The notes beneath the pieces were generated by a model, which saw only the letters and a program-made list of their open reading frames with translations, was not told the DNA's origin and searched no databases. From Bradyrhizobium sp. NAS80.1 (GTDB lineage: Bacteria > Pseudomonadota > Alphaproteobacteria > Rhizobiales > Xanthobacteraceae), in contig NZ_LGHL01000089.1 in NCBI RefSeq assembly GCF_001908205.1, positions 1 through 47,121 of the forward strand: DNA of 47,121 bases. The letters run 5' to 3'. Positions within the stretch are counted from its first letter, which is position 1, and each line of letters opens with the position of its first letter. Positions 1 through 6,227 of the stretch are shown here, in pieces. A program made the translations under genes and the position numbers.

Positions 1-41
1 CCTTTTGGAGGACGCGCGGAGGGACAAAGCAGCGCACATAT

Positions 42-830
42 TCACGCCGACCTGCGCCAGGGAATAAGCATCGACACCCGTTGTTTGTACTGCCGGTAAT
101 CGTCCCCGAAGAGATCGACGAGGTCGCGTTCCTCCAGCGCGATGCCGACGAAGATGTAGAGCGTGGTCACGGCCGCAAACAGCAGGTGGCCCGCGGTCAT
201 GGTCGGCGCCGCCCAGAACGCAATGATGAAACCGAGATAGAGCGGATGGCGGACGAACTTGTAGAGTAGCGGCGTCCTGAAGCGCGCCGGCGTCACTTCC
301 TTGCCGACGAGATGATTGGTCACCTGATGCAATCCGAACAGCTCGAAGTGGTTGATCAGGCAGGTGCTGATGAACACGAGCACCCAGCCTGCGAAGGACA
401 GCGTGACCAGCGTCACGGCAAGATCGGGATCCTGGACGTCCCATATGATCGTGGGCAGTGGACGCCACTGCCAGAACAGGAGGAGCAATGACAGGCTCGA
501 GAACAGTACATAGGTGCTGCGCTCGACCGGCTTGGGCACGAACTGCGTCCACCACGCCTTGAACCGCTGGCGCGCCATCACGCTGTGCTGAACGGCGAAC
601 ACCGCCATCAGAAGGAGATTGACGATGACGGCCTCGGCCGTCGGCGTCTCGGGTCCGGTGTCGATGGTCTTCGGAACCACCAGCCCCATCACGAAACCGA
701 TCGCGTAGAGAATGGTGACGAAAAACACGAGATATGCCGCAATTCCGTACAGAAAGGCGAGGAACTTGAAAATGCGTGAGCCCGCAAACTCCGGGCTGAT
801 CGAATGAACCTGATCGTCAATTTGGGTCAT
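42..830 (-). CDS. mddA: Methanethiol S-methyltransferase (MddA-like membrane methyltransferase)
   Basis: This 262-residue polytopic membrane protein belongs to the NnrU/isoprenylcysteine methyltransferase-like superfamily. It most resembles MddA, which methylates methanethiol with S-adenosylmethionine to give dimethyl sulfide. Visible features are about five hydrophobic segments (roughly residues 22-50, 65-80, 107-122, 138-160 and 195-230), the motif FAVQHSVMARQRFK after the second, and the superfamily C-terminal signature RHPLYLGF followed by EERDL and a basic tail. The ATG has a GGAG ribosome site six bases upstream. It diverges from the winged-helix regulator gene across a 133-base region that holds a tandem repeat. 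The family assignment is from recalled sequence similarity. The substrate is inferred, because related proteins of unknown substrate share the same fold. Confidence 0.82.
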   Translation of the reverse strand: MTQIDDQVHSISPEFAGSRIFKFLAFLYGIAAYLVFFVTILYAIGFVMGLVVPKTIDTGPETPTAEAVIVNLLLMAVFAVQHSVMARQRFKAWWTQFVPKPVERSTYVLFSSLSLLLLFWQWRPLPTIIWDVQDPDLAVTLVTLSFAGWVLVFISTCLINHFELFGLHQVTNHLVGKEVTPARFRTPLLYKFVRHPLYLGFIIAFWAAPTMTAGHLLFAAVTTLYIFVGIALEERDLVDLFGDDYRQYKQRVSMLIPWRRSA

Positions 831-914
831 AGAAAGCTCCGTTGTGCCGAGGCATCGGCACTGTTTGGTAGCTGCACCATGCCGGATCGGACGGCCCTAG
901 ACTTTCGCGGACGG

Positions 915-957
915 TTGATTTTCGCCTGAGACGACTTTGATTTTTGCTTGAGACGAC
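915..957. promoter_or_regulatory. Tandem 21-base direct repeat, candidate operator
   Basis: Two copies of a 21-base unit lie at 915-935 and 937-957. They match at 19 of 21 positions and share the cores TTGATTTT and TGAGACGAC. The 22-base repeat period is about two turns of the helix, so a dimeric protein would meet both copies on one face. The array ends seven bases before the GTG of the adjacent winged-helix regulator and lies in its divergent promoter region with mddA. It may be that regulator's own site. The binding role is inferred. Confidence 0.55.
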
Positions 958-963
958 AGAAAC

Positions 964-2514
964 GTGCGATTCCTCTTTGAAAACAACGTGATCGACGGCG
1001 ATTTGCGCGAGCTGACCCGCGCCGGAACGACCGTGCCGCTGCAGCCGCAGGTGTTCGATCTCTTGCTTTACCTGGTCGCGCAGCGGGCGCGCGTCGTCAG
1101 CAAGGATGACCTGATCAGCCAGATCTGGCGCGACCGCATCGTTTCGGACTCCGCCCTGAACAGCCGGATCAATGCCGCGCGCAAAGCGCTCGGCGACGAC
1201 GGCGCCACGCAGCGGCTGATCAAGACGATTCCGCGCAAGGGCTTTCGTTTCGTCGGCGAAGTCCGGGAAGAATCGGGAGCAACGCTTGCGCCGGCCGAAC
1301 CCGGCCCAGCCCTGGCGCGCGCCGTGGCGGACCGTCCCGCGATCGCGGTGCTCGCCTTCGAGAACATGAGCGGCGATCCCGCGCAGGAGTATTTCGGCGA
1401 CGGAATCAGCGAGGACATCCTCACCGCGCTGTCGAAGCAGCGCTGGTTCATGGTGGTCGCCCGCAACTCGTCCTTCACCTACAAGGGACGCGCGGTCCAC
1501 GTCAGGCAGATCGCCGAGGAGCTCGGCGTCCGCTACATCGTCGAGGGCAGCGTGCGCAAGGCGGACAACCGGGTGCGCATCACTGCGCAGCTCAACGACG
1601 CTACCACCGGCAGCCACCTCTGGGCCGAGCGCTACGACCGCGAGCTGGTCGACGTCTTTGCCGTGCAGGACGACATCACCAACGCGATCGTCGCCGCGAT
1701 CGAGCCGCAGATCCATGCGGCGGAGAATTTTCGCGCCGACCGCAAACCTCCCGCGAGCCTCGACGCCTGGGACCTGGTGATGCGCGCGCTGTCGCATTAC
1801 TGGCGGGTGACGCGGCAAGACCACCAGGCCGCGCAGGCATTGCTCGAACGCGCCATTTCCATCGACCCGAATTACGGCCAGGCTTTGTCAGTGCTCGCGG
1901 CGAGCCACATGTTCGGCGTACATCTCGGCTGGGCGGAGCTTGCCACGGCGGCGCCGATCGCGGAGGCCGCCGCGCTCGCCGCGGTGCGCTGCGACCACGA
2001 GGATGCCTGGGCGCACACCGCGCTCGGCAGCGTCTGCTTCTCGACACGACGGCTTTCCGAAGCGCTGTCCGAGTTCGAGCAGGCGCTCGCGCTCAATCCG
2101 AACTTCTCGCTGGCGCAGGGCTATTACGCGCTCGCGCTGTCCTACGCCGGGCGGTCGAGAGATTCGTTCGAGGCGGCGCAAAAGGCGATCCGGCTCTCAC
2201 CGCGCGATCCGTCGCTGGCGATCTATTACGGCATCGCCGGCTATGCGCGCTTCACCGAGCGGCGCTACGACGAGGCCATCACGCTGGCGCGCGAGGCGAT
2301 CCGCCATCGCGGCGACCTCACCGGCGCCTACCGCGTGCTCGCCGTCTCCGCCGGCATGACCGGCGACAGCATGCTTGCGGAGATGGCGCTGGGCGAGCTC
2401 CGCCGCACCCAGCCCAACATCTCGCTGCACTGGATCACGACCCAATTGCCGTGGGCCAGTGAGGCCGATCGCGAGCACTATCTCGAGGGATTCCGTCGCG
2501 CGGGATTGCGGTGA
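964..2514 (+). CDS. Winged-helix transcriptional regulator with TolB-like domain and TPR repeats
   Basis: This 516-residue protein has an OmpR/CadC-type winged-helix DNA-binding domain at the extreme N-terminus (about residues 1-95, with the typical KDDLISQIWRDRIVSDSALN and IPRKGFRFVG segments). A TolB N-terminal-like domain follows (about 120-240, including YFGDGISEDILTALSKQ and YIVEGSVRK), then tetratricopeptide helices to the end (about 260-510). No membrane segment is seen, so it is a cytoplasmic one-component regulator, not a ToxR-type membrane one. The GTG start is forced: the DNA-binding domain begins at once and an in-frame TGA lies at 949-951. Its ribosome site is weak. The ligand and targets are unknown. 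The adjacent tandem repeat and divergent mddA are the obvious candidates for control. Confidence 0.85.
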   Translation: MRFLFENNVIDGDLRELTRAGTTVPLQPQVFDLLLYLVAQRARVVSKDDLISQIWRDRIVSDSALNSRINAARKALGDDGATQRLIKTIPRKGFRFVGEVREESGATLAPAEPGPALARAVADRPAIAVLAFENMSGDPAQEYFGDGISEDILTALSKQRWFMVVARNSSFTYKGRAVHVRQIAEELGVRYIVEGSVRKADNRVRITAQLNDATTGSHLWAERYDRELVDVFAVQDDITNAIVAAIEPQIHAAENFRADRKPPASLDAWDLVMRALSHYWRVTRQDHQAAQALLERAISIDPNYGQALSVLAASHMFGVHLGWAELATAAPIAEAAALAAVRCDHEDAWAHTALGSVCFSTRRLSEALSEFEQALALNPNFSLAQGYYALALSYAGRSRDSFEAAQKAIRLSPRDPSLAIYYGIAGYARFTERRYDEAITLAREAIRHRGDLTGAYRVLAVSAGMTGDSMLAEMALGELRRTQPNISLHWITTQLPWASEADREHYLEGFRRAGLR

Positions 2515-2552
2515 GGCGCCCTGCCCCCTCCCCTGGAGGGTGCACGGCGGCG

Positions 2553-3038
2553 CTACGTGCGCTTCCGGCGCAGATGGACGATGACGTCGAGCCGCGCGAT
2601 CTCGTGGCCGGGGAGCGCTTCGGGGACCTTGGTGAAGGTCAGGCCGTCGGCAACGTCGACCAGCACGTCCTCGCCTTCGAGATAGAAGTGCGGATGCACG
2701 GACGTGTCGGTGTCGAAGAACGACTTGATGCCGTCGGCGGCGATCCGGCGCAACAGGCCGGCTTCAGTGAACTGGTTCAGCGTGTTGTAGACGGTCGCGA
2801 GCGACAGGTACGCGTTCGCTGCCAGCGCCTCTTCGTACAGCCCTTCCGCGGTGACGTGACGGTGGCCGCGCAGGAACAGCAATTGGCCGAGCGCCAGACG
2901 CTGACGCGTCGGGCGCAAGCCGGCATCGCTCAGCAACTGCAGACAGCGCTGTACGCCCTCATCCAGCGGCAGCTCCGGTCCGGCGACGTCCGGGCCGCTC
3001 GCGTCACCCGAAGGAATAGTCGTGGCCTGCATGTCCAT
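2553..3038 (-). CDS. irr: Irr-type Fur-family iron/heme regulator
   Basis: This 161-residue Fur-superfamily regulator has the Irr-type recognition helix region (GLRPTRQRLALGQLLF, then LSLATVYNTLNQFTEAGLLR) and a short C-terminal dimerisation half. Irr proteins bind iron-control elements when heme is scarce and adjust heme synthesis, iron uptake and storage. It has no cysteine at all, so it lacks the Cys-Pro heme regulatory motif of the best-studied Bradyrhizobium Irr. The usual HHH cluster reads HPH here (SVHPHFYLE). This suggests a second Irr paralogue (Irr2-like) with altered heme sensing. The ATG at 3038 is preferred over a GTG twelve bases upstream because GAGG lies six bases before it. 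A perfect FixK-type box sits about 80 bases upstream. Confidence 0.85.
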   Translation of the reverse strand: MDMQATTIPSGDASGPDVAGPELPLDEGVQRCLQLLSDAGLRPTRQRLALGQLLFLRGHRHVTAEGLYEEALAANAYLSLATVYNTLNQFTEAGLLRRIAADGIKSFFDTDTSVHPHFYLEGEDVLVDVADGLTFTKVPEALPGHEIARLDVIVHLRRKRT

Positions 3039-3116
3039 CGATCGCCTCACGGCTTGGGGATCCGCGACGCCGCGTCCCGCCAGTTGCTATTCGATCGCAG
3101 AAGCGGCGACTGGGCT

Positions 3117-3130
3117 TTGATCCGGATCAA
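3117..3130. promoter_or_regulatory. FixK/FNR-type box upstream of irr
   Basis: The sequence is TTGAT-CCGG-ATCAA, a perfect 5-4-5 palindrome that matches the FixK/FNR consensus in every specified base. Its centre is 85 bases before the irr start codon. If the box sits at -40.5, as in class II FixK promoters, transcription would start near 3083, leaving a leader of about 45 bases. The site is seen; FixK2 binding is inferred. Confidence 0.72.
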
Positions 3131-3450
3131 ATTCGGAGCAGCCCCTGCATCTGACCTACCGAAAGGCGGCTCGATTTATTCCCCGCCACGCGCGAGCGGG
3201 CTTCCCCTTGCGCGGCTGCTCAGAGGCCTATGGCGCGCCTCGACCCCTCGATGCTGTTCATCACCCGGTGGGCGCAGAGCGCGCGCGCCGGCGGCGCGAG
3301 ATGGGGGCTTCATCGGTTCCAGCCGATTTCGCATCCCTTCGGTATTCGGTTCCGACCCGGCAGCGGCGCAGTCACGCGCTTTTTATTCGCCTTGACTGCC
3401 GACGCCGTTTCAAAGGACCAGGCAGCACCCTACATCCAGTTGGAATGATA
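3131..3450. other. Intergenic stretch with no recognised gene
   Basis: No reading frame here has both a plausible ribosome site and protein-like composition. The stretch is GC-rich with short palindromes and contains no tRNA or clear terminator. It probably holds promoters for the genes on either side. Confidence 0.5.
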
Positions 3451-3469
3451 TCCATCATCTCATGATGGA
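3451..3469. promoter_or_regulatory. Perfect inverted repeat ahead of a small gene pair
   Basis: TCCATCAT and ATGATGGA are perfect 8-base arms around a 3-base CTC centre, ending 24 bases before the ATG of the first small gene. It lies in the position of an operator or a 5' leader hairpin. A partly overlapping TGGA...TCCA pair lies just upstream. Confidence 0.5.
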
Positions 3470-3493
3470 CACCAGTTAATGTTTGGAGTCGAC

Positions 3494-3667
3494 ATGGGCG
3501 AAGTTATTCAGTTTGTCTCAAGGTCGGAGCGCGAGCGACTGCGCCTCATCAAGGAGGCGCGGGCGATCTATGACAGCATCTTTCCGCAGGAGCCGGTCAA
3601 CGAGGAGCAGGGCAACGCAACGATCAGTCGCGCAGTCAGCGGCGGCGATGTAGGAAACCTCTCGTGA
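3494..3667 (+). CDS. Small hypothetical protein (57 residues)
   Basis: No function is recognised. The protein is hydrophilic, with a charged, probably helical N-terminal half (RSERERLRLIKEARAIYDSI) and a loose C-terminus. The ATG at 3494 is chosen because GGAG lies six bases upstream; an ATG at 3479 has no such site. Its stop overlaps the GTG of the next small gene (GTGA), so the two are probably translated together. No membrane segment or cysteine is present. The confidence reflects gene reality, supported by the ribosome site and the coupled neighbour. Confidence 0.6.
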   Translation: MGEVIQFVSRSERERLRLIKEARAIYDSIFPQEPVNEEQGNATISRAVSGGDVGNLS

Positions 3668-3873
3668 TCAAGATCATCGCTGTACTCTGCAGCCTCGCCT
3701 CGCCGGCGAATTGTCACGAGCAGATCGTGACCAATTCGGATTTCGCCGACGTCTCGATGCGCTCTTGTCTGATGGGCGCACCGCAGCTCGCCGAATGGAT
3801 GAACCAGCATCCAGCCGAGCGCCTGGCGGGATGGCGCTGCGTGGTCGGCCAACAGGGTGGCAGGGGCGCTTAG
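3664..3873 (+). CDS. Small cysteine-containing hypothetical protein (69 residues)
   Basis: I recall this type as a conserved hypothetical of Bradyrhizobium, without known function. It starts at a GTG that overlaps the preceding stop, with AGGAAA about seven bases upstream. A short hydrophobic start (IIAVLCSLASPANC) could be a weak export signal. Four cysteines (residues 9, 17, 34 and 59) could form disulfides if the protein is exported. The middle reads SCLMGAPQLAEWMNQHP. It pairs with the upstream 57-residue gene as a two-gene unit. Confidence 0.6.
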   Translation: MIKIIAVLCSLASPANCHEQIVTNSDFADVSMRSCLMGAPQLAEWMNQHPAERLAGWRCVVGQQGGRGA

Positions 3874-3922
3874 GATCGAAGGCCGCCCCGGGGGGCAGCG
3901 GCGCACCTCGCAGGAGCGCCGT

Positions 3923-4207
3923 CTATCTCGTGGTGTTGCTCCAGGTCGGGACGGCGTTGGTCACGCCGACCGACGGCCAGTTATATGATCCGATCGACGG
4001 CGCCGTCACCGTGCCGACCGACTGTCCGGACGAGCCGTAAGACGCTCTTGGTTGCGTGATCGGCACTCCGGCGCCGCTAAAGGTCGGCGCCACCACGCCG
4101 GTGCTGTAATGCCGGCTCGACCGGTGCTTCTTTGCTTCAGCCGCGAAAGGGGCGGCCGCCAGTCCGGCAGTGATGAGTGCGGCAATGGCGAGTTTGAGGC
4201 CTGTCAT
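3923..4207 (-). CDS. Exported hypothetical protein, Ser/Thr/Pro-rich
   Basis: This 94-residue protein has a clear Sec signal peptide (LKLAIAALITAGLAAAPFAAEA, cleavage probably after AEA near residue 23). The mature part is basic at first (KKHRSSRHY), then low-complexity and rich in Ser, Gly, Thr, Val and Pro. It is likely periplasmic or surface-associated and has no recognisable domain. The ATG at 4207 has GGAGGG seven bases upstream and begins directly with the signal peptide, so a possible 15-residue longer form is rejected. It is convergent with the small gene pair on its left. Confidence 0.65.
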   Translation of the reverse strand: MTGLKLAIAALITAGLAAAPFAAEAKKHRSSRHYSTGVVAPTFSGAGVPITQPRASYGSSGQSVGTVTAPSIGSYNWPSVGVTNAVPTWSNTTR

Positions 4208-4331
4208 CGCTGATCCCTCCGTCGCTAGGAACCCCTTGCGCCATGTGTTCATTCATCGGAAGATTTCCATAGGCACCCGTTCATAACTTCGTGCACGCTC
4301 GAATGTGCCGGAATCCGGCAAACGCGCGCCA

Positions 4332-4673
4332 TCACCGGCGCTTTGGGCGGCACGCCTTGCGGCCATGCCGCTCCTTCACGGTCGCGACCGAGTGCATCAG
4401 CTCCTTGAAGGCGATGATCGCCTTGTCGTCAGCGAGCGCGTGATCCGAGCGCGCTTCGAGATGCTCGACCACGGCCAGCAGCGCATCCGCGACCTGCCCG
4501 ATCTGCTTGCCATAGCCGGCCACATCAGAGAGCACGTCCTTCTCGACCTCCGGCGCCGAGGACTGCCCGACCGTGATGTTGACGAGGCCGAACTGGCCGC
4601 CGGTGGGGCTGAAGAACGAAGGATAGATGGACTGGACGACATCCCCCGACAGAGGCAGCTTGAACACAGGCAT
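4332..4673 (-). CDS. Conserved hypothetical protein (113 residues)
   Basis: No function is recognised. The protein begins MPVFKLPLSGDVVQSI, continues with an aromatic PSFFSPTGGQFGLVNITVG stretch that looks like beta strands, then an amphipathic helical region (about residues 40-100) and a basic tail. It has no signal peptide or membrane segment. The ATG at 4673 has GAGGGG about seven bases upstream. A much longer reading frame runs further upstream, but that part is only the antisense of the divergent HTH gene. It shares a 120-base divergent promoter region with that gene. Confidence 0.6.
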   Translation of the reverse strand: MPVFKLPLSGDVVQSIYPSFFSPTGGQFGLVNITVGQSSAPEVEKDVLSDVAGYGKQIGQVADALLAVVEHLEARSDHALADDKAIIAFKELMHSVATVKERHGRKACRPKRR

Positions 4674-4793
4674 GCGATTTCCCCTCGCTGACGCTCGACC
4701 GGCGCTACACACTATCATGATCATGCCTGCCTTCGGATGGACCCGAATCAGCGTTAGTGCATTGCCTTCAGCAGCTCCCTGGACGCAAGCAGC

Positions 4794-5114
4794 ATGACCG
4801 GCCCCGAACTGAAGCAACTCCGCGATGACCTCTCCGACACTCTCGGGCGGAAGCTCACCGCGTCCGACATGGCCAGGCTTTGCGGACTGCCGGGCAAGGA
4901 CGGCGCCGACACTATCCGGCGCTGGGAGGTGAGTGGCCCGACGCCATCCGCGACCAAGGTGCTGCGCGTGCTCGCGATGGCGAGCGAGCGCTATCCGATC
5001 CTGGAGAAGTTCGACATCTTCAATCGTCACGACGTGCGGGAGGAAGACCGGCCGGCAAAGCGCGCGGCATTCCGCGAGCAGATGCGCGACGAGGTGCGGC
5101 GCCGTCTTGGTTAA
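4794..5114 (+). CDS. Small helix-turn-helix protein
   Basis: This 106-residue protein has an XRE/Cro-like helix-turn-helix: helices around ELKQLRDDLSDTL, LTASDMARLCGL and DTIRRWEVSGPTPSATKVLRVL (about residues 4-65). The WE and P residues are typical of the turn after the recognition helix. The C-terminal third (PAKRAAFREQMRDEVRRRLG) is strongly charged. It is probably a small DNA-binding regulator. The ribosome site is weak. It is divergent from the 113-residue hypothetical, which could be its target. Related proteins occur in both chromosomal and phage contexts. No other phage genes are nearby. Confidence 0.62.
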   Translation: MTGPELKQLRDDLSDTLGRKLTASDMARLCGLPGKDGADTIRRWEVSGPTPSATKVLRVLAMASERYPILEKFDIFNRHDVREEDRPAKRAAFREQMRDEVRRRLG

Positions 5115-5337
5115 CGACAGACGCGCGCAAGTTACCCGAAGGCTACAAAGTTAAGCCTTCCTTCAGCTTTTCTTAAGCTGTCATTAAGCACGAAAATCAT
5201 TTGCAGCCCAATAAGTTAGGTTGGCTGTCGTTGTGCCATGGATGTGACAGCATTTTCCTAAAAAGCGAGCTATCTGCAAAACCAACGACGGCGCGGACAG
5301 CGCGCCTGCCGGGGATAAAGTGTTGGAGTTCGAGACT

Positions 5338-6063
5338 ATGAAGAAGATTCTGTTTGCGACCGTTGCGCTGCTCATGGTGAGTGCGGCTGCGCCGGCGATC
5401 GGTGCCGATCTCGGTGCGCGCAACTACTACAAGACGCCGGCGCCGGCCTACGTCGCGCCGATCTACAACTGGACCGGTTTCTACATCGGTGGTCATCTCG
5501 GCGGCGCGTTCTCCAGCGACAACAATTTCAACGGCCTCTCCACCGGCAACAACGGCAACGGCCGTTTCCTCGGCGGCGTGCAGGTCGGCGCGGACTGGCA
5601 GCTCAACCCCAGCTTCGTGGTCGGCGTCGAAGGCCAGTATTCCTGGCTCTCCGGCAGCGTCGGCGCGGTATTCCCGGGCGGCGTCGCCTACACCAACGAC
5701 CAGCGTGGCATCGGCTCGATCACCGGCCGCGTCGGCTACACCTGGGGTCCGGGCCTGCTCTACGTGAAGGGCGGCTACGCCTTTTCGGACAACAACGAGA
5801 AGGTGACGGTCTTTGGCGTGCCGACCGGCTTCATCATCGATGGCGATCATCGCAACGGCTACACCGTCGGCGCCGGCATCGAGTACATGTTCGCCCCGAA
5901 CTGGTCGGCCAAGGCCGAGTACCAGTACTACAATTTCGGCGACGCGCACTTCATCGCAGGTCCGCTGGTGGGCACCGGCAACTTCACCACCGACGACCAC
6001 ACCGTCAAGGCCGGCCTCAACTACCGCTTCAACTGGGCCAGCCCGGCCGTCGCGCGCTACTGA
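5338..6063 (+). CDS. Outer-membrane beta-barrel porin-like protein (Omp25/RopB/OmpA-like barrel family)
   Basis: This 241-residue protein has a signal peptide (residues 1 to about 23, cleaved after AIGA) and a mature domain of alternating aromatic beta strands. It includes the family opener YNWTGFYIGGHLGGAF, several GxxGY and YxxY strand repeats, and a C-terminal strand LNYRFNW near the end, the usual layout of the 8-stranded rhizobial/Brucella Omp25-type barrel. It likely contributes to outer-membrane integrity and the surface. The ATG at 5338 has TTGGAG about eight bases upstream; a TTG at 5320 is rejected because the signal peptide begins at 5338. It stands alone with its own terminator. 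Confidence 0.87.
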   Translation: MKKILFATVALLMVSAAAPAIGADLGARNYYKTPAPAYVAPIYNWTGFYIGGHLGGAFSSDNNFNGLSTGNNGNGRFLGGVQVGADWQLNPSFVVGVEGQYSWLSGSVGAVFPGGVAYTNDQRGIGSITGRVGYTWGPGLLYVKGGYAFSDNNEKVTVFGVPTGFIIDGDHRNGYTVGAGIEYMFAPNWSAKAEYQYYNFGDAHFIAGPLVGTGNFTTDDHTVKAGLNYRFNWASPAVARY

Positions 6064-6093
6064 TCGCGTCTTAATAATCTCTTTCGCCATCAA

Positions 6094-6124
6094 GGGCCGG
6101 CAATTCTGCCGGCCCTTTCTTTTT
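6094..6124 (+). terminator. Rho-independent terminator of the outer-membrane protein gene
   Basis: GGGCCGGC and GCCGGCCC form a perfect 8-base stem around AATTCT, followed by TTTCTTTTT. It begins 30 bases after the stop codon. Confidence 0.9.
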
Positions 6125-6227
6125 CGCTGTGAACGCAACCGATTGTGCAACTTGCGATTTTTTAACCCGCCCCAAGGATACTCCGCCGCGAAAATATTAA
6201 GAGATCATTGGGTGTGGGGGAATTTCG

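Noticed and set aside
817..1824. 335-codon minus-strand frame across the start of the winged-helix regulator
   Set aside because: It is antisense to conserved protein domains, has low-complexity Arg/Asp/Val composition, and overlaps the mddA start.
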